Below, in pieces: positions 1-12,300 of a stretch of 64,000 nucleotides of DNA (positions are counted from its first letter, which is position 1; each line of letters opens with the position of its first letter). The DNA is taken from the NCBI GenBank assembly GCA_036172665.1, contig CM069872.1, positions 48,222,101 to 48,286,100 on the forward strand, given 5' to 3'. The stretch comes from Prosopocoilus inquinatus (lineage: Eukaryota; Arthropoda; Insecta; Coleoptera; Lucanidae). The notes under the pieces were generated by a model, which was not told where the DNA came from, made no database searches, and saw only the letters and a list, made by a program, of their open reading frames with translations. Both the position numbers and the translations under genes were made by a program.

Positions 1-473
1 GAAATTTCCACATCCCTAAGGATGCAGCAATCTGTAGTTAGATATTAATTAACAACAATTTAATTATTAACCTCATTTATAATTTTTTTCTATTTCAAAC
101 CCGACATTTACCTTTACAAACAAGCCCGTTTTACTACAGAATTGAAGGAAATAAAATTCAATTTAATAAATTGGCAAAATGAGAACCAATTTTAAACTTC
201 AGTTCAAATTCGCGAAATGAATGAAAAAATTCTTATTTATGTGACATGACCTGAGCCTTTACTCCTACACATTTTCTTTTGCATACAGATTTTTAGTCAC
301 GCGAAGGAAATTAAAAAAAAAAAACTTAACTTTGTAAAGCAACGGGAAATTGGATAGGTATGTCAAAGAACGAGTGCTTTGCTAATAAATTTCAGAAAGA
401 AATCAATTGGTATACGTATTATACGTGAATGGATTTATTACGCTAACATTTGCTTTTCACAAATTCAATTAAA

Positions 474-2546
474 TCAATGACAACTTAAGAAAATTTTTTC
501 TTTACTATTGACAGCTATAAACTTCTTACAGTCTATTATCTCCTCCCAGCGGCTCTCGAGTTTTCCGATTTCCAAGAAGTAATTTTCAAGACGCAACGTC
601 ATCGAAAAATGCTTCTTGGCAAGAAGGTGCTTGTTGTAGACGTGGCATAAAAATTCCTGATCGTACACCTCGTCTAGTTTTCGCACTTTCAAGTGCTCTT
701 TGGCCTCTTCGCTCGTCAAAAGAATGCAGTTCCAAGGAGCCCAAACTTCGTCCTTGAACCACCGGCAGAGGCGTAATTGGTACACGTCGTTGCACTCGTT
801 AATCGCCGAATGCGAGTGCCAAATATTAGTGATGATGTGATGGATGTCCTTGTCCTGAAGGATGTAAACAATTGAAGAGTGGGCAGATTTTAGCCTCTCC
901 TCACGGCGTATGCATCGAAGAATGAAACGGTACGGTGCGATATCAATCCATGGTTCCTGTACTTTGTCGTCCCAAGCACAGATGCGACAGACATTGATTT
1001 TCTCAAGCCTGGAGTGTAAAGGAAACATATCGTGCGTCTTGAGACTATGGCAACGAATACAATAGAAGAGATTGTCCTCCATTACTTTCTCCTTAACACG
1101 CTTCATGCGATTGGTAACACCGTAACTACATTCCGGAAGGCTTATGTGCTTTATGAAAAGAGCTTCAATACGCATCTGTAGGACCTCCAAGTGCTTATCA
1201 CTCAAGCCACGTGTCAATAAAACACATGCCCTCTCAATTAATTGGACCAATTCATTCGACACGTCGCAATTGTGATCATTAAAAAGCATTTTCACGTTTA
1301 GTAACGCTTGAAGTCGGCATTCTTTACTCCGATCTTTGTCACAAAGAGCTTTGAATAAGTCCTCGTACTCACGTCCCTTTTGAGTTTCTAAAGTGTCCAT
1401 CGAGCAAGCTAAGTTTTTATAATCACTATTCCACTCGATGGGATCACCAATCGTCCGGAAGAAGTCCTCAACTTTTTGTATCTTCATGTCTTCTTTCACC
1501 GCCTTCCTGTGAGTCTCTATCGACTGTAACATTTCGATTTCTCTTTCCAGTAATATGTACATTTCCGAAATCTTGGAAGGGCCACAAGCCATGCTTGTAA
1601 TTCGCTGTAGCTCGGCTTTCTTCCACCGTTCCAGCATTGAATAAAGCATGGAAAAGTCACCTTTGGTGCGCGGAAAAATCTTCCCGATGATTTCCCTTTT
1701 CTTCCGCTCCTCATCTGCTTGGAGATCGTATTGATTTGCGAGTCGTTCCAACTCCATGCGTTTCTTATACTCGGCGCTTAGTTCTTTCAAGGCCTTGCGC
1801 ATCTTCCAAGCCCGAAAATAGCGCTGTATTATTCTAACCTTGCCCTCTATGTCTAATCTCTTTTCCCTTTCCTCTGCGGTCTCGTAGGGTCCGGCTTCGA
1901 TGATGTAATCCGTTACATTCGGAATCCAGATTTCCTCGTTGGACATTTGCGTAGCTCGTGAATAAGTTGTGTCCAGTTTTCTATTTCGGAGCCAATACGT
2001 TTGAGTGTCCCTGTGGTTTCGCATTTCAGGAGGCACCCCGCGTTTTATCGGCCCAGTTTGAGAATACCCGTGATGGTACTCGATGCCCGTTAGTTTATCA
2101 AGATAACCTCCGAGGAACGGTTTGAGGATGGTGCGGTCTTCTATTTCCACCACCACATCTTTGTAAGTACCTTCGCTATCTTGGACTCTCACGGTGATTA
2201 CGTCTGGTACAATAATTCCTTGGTAGACATTCTCAGCTGAGATGACGTATTTTGAGTCGGTGGAAATCAACATGAATTCTAACTTGTTGTACTCGCCGGC
2301 ATCAAATTCACGCAATTCCTGGTAGTCCCTCAAAGGTGTCTCTCCTAACAGTAACTTCAACATTGGCGCAGGTACACCGAACACTTCGACTAAATTGTCT
2401 TTAATTTCCTGTATGGTGGTCCTGTTTGGGTATGCCTGGGTGAATAGTTTTCCGTCTTGAGTGGTGAATGTGATGGTTATCGGTTTGACGGGGGAATCTA
2501 GGAAATCCTCCAGCTCAAAACTGGCTTCTTCGCTCAACTCTTCCAT
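474..2546 (-). CDS. IQUB: IQ motif and ubiquitin-like domain protein (IQUB), intronless, 690 aa
   Basis: IQUB is an axonemal protein that in vertebrates is linked to radial-spoke assembly and calmodulin binding in motile cilia and sperm flagella. Here an open frame starts at ATG 2546; the frame extends 11 codons upstream but only to a TTG, so the ATG is preferred. Residues ~20-95 form a ubiquitin-like domain (begins VKPITITF). A family-typical block around GGYLDKLTGIEYHHG follows. An IQ motif (IIQRYFRAWKMR) lies at ~239-250 and is followed by a charged coiled-coil-like stretch. Two CxxC pairs near 496-499 and 520-523 (YCIRC, VCRIC) could hold zinc. The rest is the conserved helical C-terminal region. 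A polyadenylation-type AATAAA lies at 434-439 on this strand, 35 bp past the stop. The single-exon structure contrasts with its split neighbours and could mean a retrogene or simple intron loss. It lies on the same strand as, and probably within an intron of, the acyltransferase upstream. Identification is firm. Confidence 0.93.
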   Translation of the reverse strand: MEELSEEASFELEDFLDSPVKPITITFTTQDGKLFTQAYPNRTTIQEIKDNLVEVFGVPAPMLKLLLGETPLRDYQELREFDAGEYNKLEFMLISTDSKYVISAENVYQGIIVPDVITVRVQDSEGTYKDVVVEIEDRTILKPFLGGYLDKLTGIEYHHGYSQTGPIKRGVPPEMRNHRDTQTYWLRNRKLDTTYSRATQMSNEEIWIPNVTDYIIEAGPYETAEEREKRLDIEGKVRIIQRYFRAWKMRKALKELSAEYKKRMELERLANQYDLQADEERKKREIIGKIFPRTKGDFSMLYSMLERWKKAELQRITSMACGPSKISEMYILLEREIEMLQSIETHRKAVKEDMKIQKVEDFFRTIGDPIEWNSDYKNLACSMDTLETQKGREYEDLFKALCDKDRSKECRLQALLNVKMLFNDHNCDVSNELVQLIERACVLLTRGLSDKHLEVLQMRIEALFIKHISLPECSYGVTNRMKRVKEKVMEDNLFYCIRCHSLKTHDMFPLHSRLEKINVCRICAWDDKVQEPWIDIAPYRFILRCIRREERLKSAHSSIVYILQDKDIHHIITNIWHSHSAINECNDVYQLRLCRWFKDEVWAPWNCILLTSEEAKEHLKVRKLDEVYDQEFLCHVYNKHLLAKKHFSMTLRLENYFLEIGKLESRWEEIIDCKKFIAVNSKEKIFLSCH

Positions 2547-2655
2547 TGCACCGGATTGGAATAATTTAAACAGAACCAAACACTCAGCTGAATTTCATCA
2601 AAATGTATCTATCCCCCAGCGTGACAGTTTTTGCCAAGGCGCTACACAAAAGCCC

Positions 2656-2669
2656 GTCACCATAGCAAT
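2656..2669. promoter_or_regulatory. X-box-like RFX binding site upstream of IQUB
   Basis: GTCACCATAGCAAT matches the RFX X-box consensus GTNRCC-N2-RGYAAC at every defined position except the last (T for C). It sits 110 bp upstream of the IQUB ATG, within the usual distance for RFX sites of ciliary genes in flies and worms. The motif is near-palindromic, so strand does not matter. The function is inferred from the match and from the ciliary nature of the gene. Confidence 0.6.
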
Positions 2670-3370
2670 AACATATTGATTTATTAATAACTAGACGAAG
2701 ACTGGTACACAAATTCTGTGTAGGACAAGATTTACGCAAATATTATAAGAAGGGTAAACAATGCGCTCGCGGTAATCGATATTTCCACAATCACTTTTAA
2801 CGGTGTTTGCAAACAGAATATATCGGATCCTGTTAACATAAATGTAGGTATAGATTGCGTGATTATCCGAGTTGATAAGGGCAACATTATTAATACAGTC
2901 GGTCAACGTCGTTGGCCTTTAAAAAAATATGGTAAAAATTTTTGAGAAGAAAGAAATTAGTTTCCTGCACTTTACAATGAACACAAGCAATATGAAATGA
3001 AATTCATTAAGATCAGTTTATCAAATAAATTCCCGAGTAAAAAATGTACAGAAATACACAAGAACGAAAGAAAAAAATGCGACGGAAATAAGCACGTCTT
3101 CCTTTCCCCTGCTTTCATTTTATCTTCGTTTGGTTTCATTTTTGTTAAGCGTGGATTTTCTAATTCTAATTTACAACATGTACAAATGAGAGCTGCACAT
3201 CGCATTAAATTAAAAAATTAGAACAAAATTAAGTTCCAAAATAAATAGGATTATTAAAACAGAATTTGGAAATGTAATTTTTGGAACAGTTGTAAATTCC
3301 ATTTAAAAGTCAACATTTGTCTGTCAAAAACTCTTATATGAGAAAAATTACAAAAAACGCTGACACTTAC

Positions 3371-6300
3371 CTCAAATTTTAAAATATTAATATTACTAAA
3401 TCTGTCCCAGTTGGGAGAACCGTTGGCATCATCGCCACTATATCCTATCCCTGAGTTATTGCAGATGGCATCTGCCAACAGCCATGCGAAATAATACTTA
3501 AATCTAACGAGCATAGTAGCTACGTGCAGGTACCAAAATTTGTATGCCAAACTGGTCTTCTCTAGGAAATCATCATCCTTCACCGCCGCTACAGTATACA
3601 TCGGCTGGAACTTGATGAACAAAATGGCACATATCGCCGAGAGGAAAACTTTCTTGCACACCGCCCTTACGGGAGACGGTTCGTGGACTAAAGTCCTGCT
3701 GTTCGAGTTTCTGTCTAAATTTCCCTAAAATACATTCAAAACTTCAAAGACCTGCCGAATTAATAATTAATAACATACTTACAGATGGTCTTTTGGGCAG
3801 AAGATTGTTGCCATCTATGAAATCAATGTAGTCCTTGTAGAACAAAGCAGGACCTGCCATTAGTGAGGGAAACTGAAGGGCGTAGCTGAAGTACTCCAAA
3901 GCTGATGGTATTTTTCTAACTGCGTACAGCTTCTGACTTTTTGTTAAGTCTGATTCGGCCCGCGCAATTCCATCGTGAATGCAGAAAGCCAAGCTAGTCA
4001 CTTTTTGAGTGATGACCATCAAAGGTCCTAACACAACCAAATGCCATCATCATCATCAAAAGACGAGAATTTAACTTAACAAAACACTACCTGTTATATC
4101 TAGTGTATAGGAGCCATAGTCGTACACTTGTCTGTGTAAATGAATACACGATAAATAGATAAGTGCCACAGCTAATACCATTCTAAGAATTAAAAGAAAA
4201 AATGTTTTAGCTAAACAATTCTTAAGAAAGTTATATCGCTTATACCTCTGCATGATTTGAGGATTTGTGGTGCGGATGACGATGTAGCAAAGAGCTGGCA
4301 AGCCGGCAAGATGGATTGCCTGCCTAAAAATTAAATTTAATGTTTACTTAAATTTCATAATGGTCTCAAATAATAAAGACACCGACATCTGGATTAGTTA
4401 AAAGTGACTTAAGAACGGTAGGAAAAAAAAAAGAGAAAACGCGGTGACTCTATAAATAGGCAAATCAGTTGCTACTCACATGCCAAAGCAAAAATAGCCG
4501 ATGATGAGACCAAATATAAGTCCGAATCCATGTCTTGTTCCTGCCTTTGTTTTCGACGGATGAAGAACCGTCCTGAACAGGGACGCTAGCGCAAGGGCTA
4601 CAAATTGACTGATTATAAAATTTACCTGAAAAAAATATTTAGAATTATTTCATTTGTAAAAAAGATATAATATACAAAGTGGCTTCAACAAGTTAGTTAT
4701 AACTAGGGAGCGGATGACCTTAGGTTTAGCTTAAAATCATCCACAAACAATACCCGCCTAAAAAGCTATAATCTAAGGAAGCAAGAATTTGTTATTTAAT
4801 TATCGATTTATATTTTTAATTGATTAGATAACTATCTAAGGAAGCAAGCATTTGTTATTTAATTATCGATTTATATTTTTAATTGATTACATAACTATAA
4901 TGCATGATATATCGTTGTAAATAGTTTTTTTTCAGTTTTAGAATACGTAATACATACATACATCATATTATTTATTGAATAGCAAGCAGTACTGTTAAAA
5001 ATTTACTTCTTTATACAAAATAGAATTGATTTTCGAAATAGAAACTGTTGCCTTTGTCGCTCTTGCGAATTAAATTAAAATCAACTTATATAAAATTATA
5101 CGTTAGTAACTTCAATGCTCGGAGCTAAAGGAAGTTCATTTCCTACTTTACAAAATAGCCACCAAACTGCAAATTAACCACACGTGAAACGGAAATACAG
5201 CCAAATATCCAGTGGTAAATGGACGCTAAATTCATGGAATAACTACGATGACAATAATGTTTGCATGAGAAATGTATGTAACCGACTGCAATAGAGACGA
5301 AAATCTGGAATTCGGAAGATATTTGCAGACCTAGAATTCATTAGCTTATAACTACATTTATGTGGTCACATACATTGTAGCAAATTACTGGGAATTATAT
5401 ATACATATTTTTTTTTACTTAACATCATAAGTGTTTGTTGATTTTTGAATACGTAAGTATTGTAGTTAGGGTTTTGGATCTTGATATTCATTGAGAATAC
5501 TTATTTGAAAATATTCCAACACCCATTCATGTTATATTGAAGGTAATATACATATAACTAAATTAAATGCAATTGGAAATGACATTGAGTTTAAAGGACA
5601 AGACAAATATAAAACGAATCTCTTGCTCAAAGTCAATCGATTAAAGCAGCTATGCCCATTAAAATGCTTCAAGTTTATATATTTAGCGACCACATACATA
5701 TATATAAATCACGATGCATTTTTGCTCTCAATATTTCTTTTCTTGGTAAATCTATATTTTTAAAATCTTACGTAAGTGAGGTGACAACCTGTTTCGAAGC
5801 AGCGTAGTAGGATGTATGCATTTGCATTTTTATATTACATTCATAAACGTGGCGGCAATAAACAATTCATATTACGTACGTATTAAAAATGTGAATCATC
5901 CGTACGTCAGAAAATAAGTAGTCCAGACTCGATAAATATTTTTTAATACGTAAAGGTTTACTGAAAATTTTCCTTTTTAGAAGGTTTTTTCCCTTAACTT
6001 TTTTGGGCTCCAAGTTAATTAAAGGAACTTTCATTACATTTTTGTTCCATACATCATCACGATGGTAAAGTTCGGCCAAGCAATTCATATACACCCTGTA
6101 TGTTCAATCAGTTCTTACTTTTGGAAATTCGAAACAGAGAAAAAAGAAATTTGAAATGATTTTGTTTCGTTAACTGAAAGGGGCCGCAATGTTTCTCGTC
6201 TGCAAAAATGAAATTAACTCCATATTGGAAGCAAATAAAAAAAAAGAGAGAATAAAAGTTTTAATCTGAAATTGAATGGAAAACGCAGGGCTCCATTAAA

Positions 6301-9300
6301 TGAAATTCTTTGTTGCAGGCTCGTCGGTCGTAGATAGGGCTGTAGTAAGGAGGATCCAACCCGTCCTATTTACCTCCAAGGGAAAAATCAATCAACGGGA
6401 ACGCGGGGAAACAATAGAAATAAGTAATAAGAGGCAGCTGCACCATTTCTACTACTATGTTTCTCTTTCGCGTGATTTATTTCCGCCTAGCGAAAATGTT
6501 ATAAATAAGTAACGGCCAGTGTGGGCGAGCATCGGTTTATTACTGGAGATCCGACTCCCTAATCCTCTCTAGCTTTCAGTAGGGCGATATTTCTCGTAAG
6601 CCTTTATAATATCGAAGAACCGACTTTTCAAATTCTCGAGGAATGAAAAATTGGAAGGATATTACGGTCCGTCTAGAAAATATTCTAGATTATTTGTTAA
6701 CGATTATTATTATTTAGTTCTATGATGCGAGATTAACTCTAAATATTTCGAACATATAAAATAGCGACATCTTACTATCGCTTTTTGACCTAACATTGCA
6801 GTAGGATAGACAAATTGAAGCGGGATTTGCTCCTAATGAGTCCCCCATGCAAGGCGGTCATGCTTGCTGTCAAAGCATAATGAAAGATTTTAGAAAAAAT
6901 TTGTGCAAATCGTTTTTGATTGCAGTGAGAACCTCGAGCAGCCTCTGGACAGCTGTTTCAGCCCTGCTTGGGGCTTCTTCAGCAGAAACGTAGCTCGAGA
7001 TTCCCACTGCAGACCAAAAACGACTTGCCCAATTTAATCGCAAATGCGATGTAAGAATGATGAACATATAAAATAGCGACATCTTACTATCGCTTTTTGA
7101 CCTAACATTGCAGTAAAATCTTTCATTATGCTTTGACAGCAAGCATGGCCGCCTTGCATGGGGGACTCATTAGGAGCAAATCCCGCTTCAATTTGTCTAT
7201 CCTACTGCAATGTTAGGTCAAAAAGCGATAGTAAGATGTCGCTATTTTATATGTTCATCATTCTTACATCGCATTTGCGATTAAATTGGGCAAGTCGTTT
7301 TTGGTCTGCAGTGGGAATCTCGAGCTACGTTTCTGCTGAAGAAGCCCCAAGCAGGGCTGAAACAGCTGTCCAGAGGCTGCTCGAGTTTCTCACTGCAATC
7401 AAAAACGATTTGCACAAATTTTTTCTAAATATTTCATTAAACCTGCGGGGTTGTCTTTTTAGGGAAATGCGAATGGACACATTTGTATTCCTCGTTGATT
7501 TCGAAATCGATTGGCCAATTTTCCCAAGTCCCCAGACGAGGATTTTGCCTACATAATGAGACCACTGCTCCATTATAGTTCCTTTCTTATCCTCTTAAAA
7601 ACCTAATAAATCGCACATTTTTCAAGGTTAGTTAGACCAGCCAGTCTCTTAACATTTCGAGCACCTCTTCTATACAAATGTATCACCAATTTTCTTTTTT
7701 GTAACTGCGACAGTCCATCTAAAAACTGAAAATACGTTGCTTCCAATAATGTTCGACATCGACATTAAAAACCTTATAAATTGTCTTTTTTTCAAGGTTA
7801 GTTCGACCAGTCAAATCTCTTAACATTTCGAACACCTCTTCTGTACAAATGTTCCACCAATTTTCTTTCTTCTAACTACGATAGTACCATCTGGAAACTA
7901 CAAATACACAGTTTCCAATAATGTTCGACATCCGCCGGTAGCAATGTTGTACATAAAAGTCTTTGTTTATCTATTTACAATGTTTTCTTCTATCAGGTTG
8001 TTGTACTTCCAATAGTAATTGACATAAACTCAACATGTACATCCGAAACTGTTTTTGGTCATATAATTTTGAAGTAGGAAATACTTATTTTCCGGATACA
8101 TCTAGAGTCTAGACAGACTATACTATGTGTAAGCAATGTTGTTAAAGATACATTTCTAATAGTATCTAGTTACAGACACAGATACTTTCAGAAATATGTA
8201 TCTAGATGAAGACGCAGATACTTCTTCCGGAAAATATCTAGGTACAGGAACAGATACAAAAAAGAGTATCTCCAGTTTATCAATACACTTACAATAATGT
8301 CAAAGTCAGAACATTTTTCTTATTACTTTTCAAGAAAAAAAAATATAAAAAGGTGACCTCATTTTTTGATGTTGTATTCATCCTGAAAATAACATTTCTG
8401 AATCTTTGAGTTTTCAAAGAAATTCCGTATCTACATACAAGTATCTAGATAGTTTTTAAAGAAGCTGAAAAGATTTCCAAGTAGAATTTTCGTTCTCTTA
8501 ATTTTCACAAAAACTCAAGAGACTTTTAACCTAATTTCGGAATTTCTCTAAAAATCACGAAAGCACTGGTGGAGGCATTTCCTGAAACGTGATATTCTCT
8601 TTAAAATAAAGTATGCATGATGTACGTCGTAATCATATTTCAAAGTTGAGCAGCTGAGCGCGTCTCGTATGCGGCGTTCATGATTATTATCCTATTAACC
8701 AGATCAGTGGGGCAAGTTTAATTAATTGCATTCTGCGAGAATCTCCTCGGCGAACAAAAAGCTAATTTTCATCGTAAAGTCTCTTTATAATGCAAAGTGC
8801 TGACGCCGAGAGATGTCACTTGATTAAATCACATTTTGCGAGGTTTCTGTATTGGGTACGTGAAATTTTGACGACGGGTCAAGGGTCTTCAACGCTGAGG
8901 AAAATATTTTGTTCAAGGCAAAAAGCAGGATCGATAATAATAATGAACCATACATATTAAAAAAAAAAAAACTCTAGTTATTACATAAAAGACAAACTAC
9001 GAAAGAAGGCTTTTATCTCATTAGCACATAAATCACGTCAGCTTTTAGCACATAAATAACGTTAGCGTTCTTTTTAGATTCAATTAAAAAAACAAAAAAC
9101 ATTAATAAGTTTAAATTTTTAGTTCTTCATAGTCTTGGATAATACATTATAACAAAAAAAAACAAAAGAAGACTCCAAGAAAAAAGCCAACAAGATTCAA
9201 CAGTTGAAATTCAATTCAGAAAATTAACTTTTTTCTGCTGCATTCTGGACGCAATAAACATTTTATCCACTTTGTGGAAAAACAGAAAACAAGCCATGCA

Positions 9301-12300
9301 AAAACAAACGAATACAGAACAAGGCATTTTCGCAATTATTTTTCGAGTTCCAGCTATTTAAAACGATAAAGGAATATCTCAGAAACAACATTGGGGACAA
9401 AAGCTGTTAGTGGAAAGCTTTGTCTACTGAAAGTAATATTATTTAAAATCGCATGAAAAGGCACTTTCTAATTTGTTAAAGTATTTATTGTAGCGACCGC
9501 TTTCGATGAAAATCACCTTCTTCAGGCTATTAAGGTCGTAATATTGAAATTACGTTAAAATTATAATAATAATGAAAAAGAAAAGGATTTTTGGGTAAGA
9601 ACATGGCGAAGATGCCTCGCCATTCAACTTCAATGTTTAGGTCGCGCTCAATACCGCAATATCACTTACAGCGCGACCTAAACATCGAGGGTGAACAGCG
9701 AGGCATCTTCGGCGTGTTCGTACCCTAGCATGTATGTCCATTGCAGTGGTTAGGAGACACAAACTTTTATTTAACAAAATGATTTTTCCTCGAAAACCCA
9801 AAAATAAAAAGTTTTTCGTATTGTGAATCCAATCAATAAATATATAACGCTTTAAGTTAGTATTCTACGGTGAGTTTTAAGTCACATCCTTAGACATTGT
9901 TATTTTTTTTTTCTTTAATTACCACCTGCTGAACAATTTCTTTTTACCAAAAATAAGAGTTTATTGAATTGCAGGGTGTCTACCCTTCAGCGTTTACAAT
10001 CATTAAAAATGGTTCACTAAACAAAGCAAATTACATTCAGCCGGATCTGCGAAAAAAGTTTCAAAGACTACAAAGGCCCTACACATGCAAGCACCTTTCA
10101 ACAAATGGAGAAGCTTTCCCATTCGTTTGAGGTCCCTTTCTGGTTACGGGTCGTTGAATAATAATACGCCCGGTTACCTATCAACATGAACGTTTTGTGA
10201 AAACGCGAAATACGACAAGAAAAGAATCACTCCACAGAGTTAACATAACATCTATATTAAGGAAAATTATGAAAATGTACAGGGTGTCTCTCTAAACCTA
10301 TGTAATTAAAGATACGAATAAAGATACGCCGTACGGGGTGCAACATCAATTATCTTCCAATTATTTAAACTATTTCAATGGGCATCTGATAAGAACGGAA
10401 GCGAATTGTATCTAAAAGTACAGGAAAATTCTTGAGAAAAAATTTAAATTTAAGTTTCAATCGTGTCTGTGTAAATTGTCTTTTCAATTGTTAACAATTT
10501 TATTAAATTACTTTGTGCTTGAAAGAAGATATCCCTCTTTCAGATTATCGTTCGTAATGAAGATTACCAACCGCTACGTTTTCGTTTACTTCTATAAGAT
10601 ATTTTATACAGGGTGTTAGATATAAGAAATCAGAAGTTTAGTTTGTATACCAAAAACGGCGTTAAAAAGTGCCTTAAAGAAGTTTATGCAGAAATCGAAA
10701 ATTTTCATAAACGAAAAAGTTATAAGGGTTTTTGGAAATCGCAGTGTTTTGTAAAACACCCCGTAGCTCCTAAACTGTTCAATATATCGAAAAGACTTCT
10801 TTTACCACTAAACTTTTCATAAAATCAAGTGTTCCAGATACCCAAGTCAGTTTTTGTGTAACTCATCTAAAAATGGGCGTTTCTCTTCAAAAGTGTCGTG
10901 TCAAATTTGACCAGCCTGTACAGTTTCCTAATACCTTAGTAACTATTGCTGTTACATTTGTTACCGAGGTTTTTTTTTTAGATTGCACAGCATATTTATC
11001 TTGCGTTTATAAAACCGGGCTCTAATTACACTAATTAATTATAATTTTGTTTTGGGTCCAGTAAAATTGCATGAAATTAATTAATTAAAGCGCTCTATAA
11101 ATAGTTTGCCTTGACCAAGTTGTAATTTGTAGAACTTCATCAGCGATTTTTTTTAAATTTAATTTCAAACGTTACGCTGCAAGAAATTATTGTTTTCTTT
11201 TTTTGCAAATATCAGGATGTTACCGTTTACGAATCTAAATATTTCTAGCTAATTCGATTCGATGACATATTAAACTTCTCATACATAAAGAGAATAACAG
11301 AGAGCTTTCGGGGAAGTTATCCACAAAGTTAAATGTCACCGAGAAAAGTTTATTTAGCGATAATAGCGCTGAACTTTACGTTTAAGATGCACAGAATAAC
11401 AGAAAGGAAGAATAATAAACCGTATTATTCTTGTGTCTGCATCGTTAACATCTATTAGGCCTCGTTCGCACGAGCGTTTTCTAAAACTCGCTTTTCCTAA
11501 CGCCGTGAATAAATCATGTCATATTTAATAGTCATGTTCATACTGAAAAAAAAAACGCATTAGTGCGAACACATATTTTTAAACCGATAAGTCCTATTTA
11601 CGACGTTAGAAAAAGCGAGCGCCTGGACGTTTTAGAAAACGCTCGTGTGAACGTCGCCTTAGGGTACGTGCTGACAGCAAATATTAGTATTATACATATA
11701 CCTTATGTTATCAATTTTTTTTTTTTACAACTCTCTACTAATACTTCCAAATTTCAAGGAAAAGGGCTGGTGATCTGAAACACCTGGTATACAAAGTCTG
11801 TAGATAAATCAATCATGTCATTGCGTACGAGGCTTAATAAACCACATGTATTATTTACGCAACAGCCTAAAACACATATCGGTATACTAAATACAAAAAT
11901 TTTGATTACTTTGATAAAGTCACTAAATAAAAATATCTTATCTACAAATACCTGCAGATAACGAACACTTGTCGAAGTCGTAATGTACATTTCGGAATTT
12001 AGTTTTCCAATAATTGTATTTTGCAAATGCCCCGAATTCGCAGCATTACTTAAAGTATAAAAAATGGAAGTAGCAACAAAAAAACTAGGATCAGCAGAAG
12101 TACAATTAAGAGAAAAGCTTATTAAATTAAGCTAAAAGAGAAGTTTCTAAAAATACTGGAGACATGTGAAATAACAATAACTTATTCTTCGTAATTATAC
12201 TGCAAGTAACGATTTTATTTACGTGTCTATAAACCCTAGAAAGCAATAATAAACCAAATCTGAAACGATACATACATTTTTTTCATTCTCCTGAAACGAA

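Noticed and set aside
2547..2579. Upstream extension of IQUB by 11 codons
   Set aside because: The extension begins with TTG; the first ATG in frame is at 2546.
6870..7573. Overlapping mirror open frames containing EEAPSRAETAVQRLLE
   Set aside because: Both strands of a foldback repeat give the same peptide; no family recognised and no start/stop context supporting a gene.
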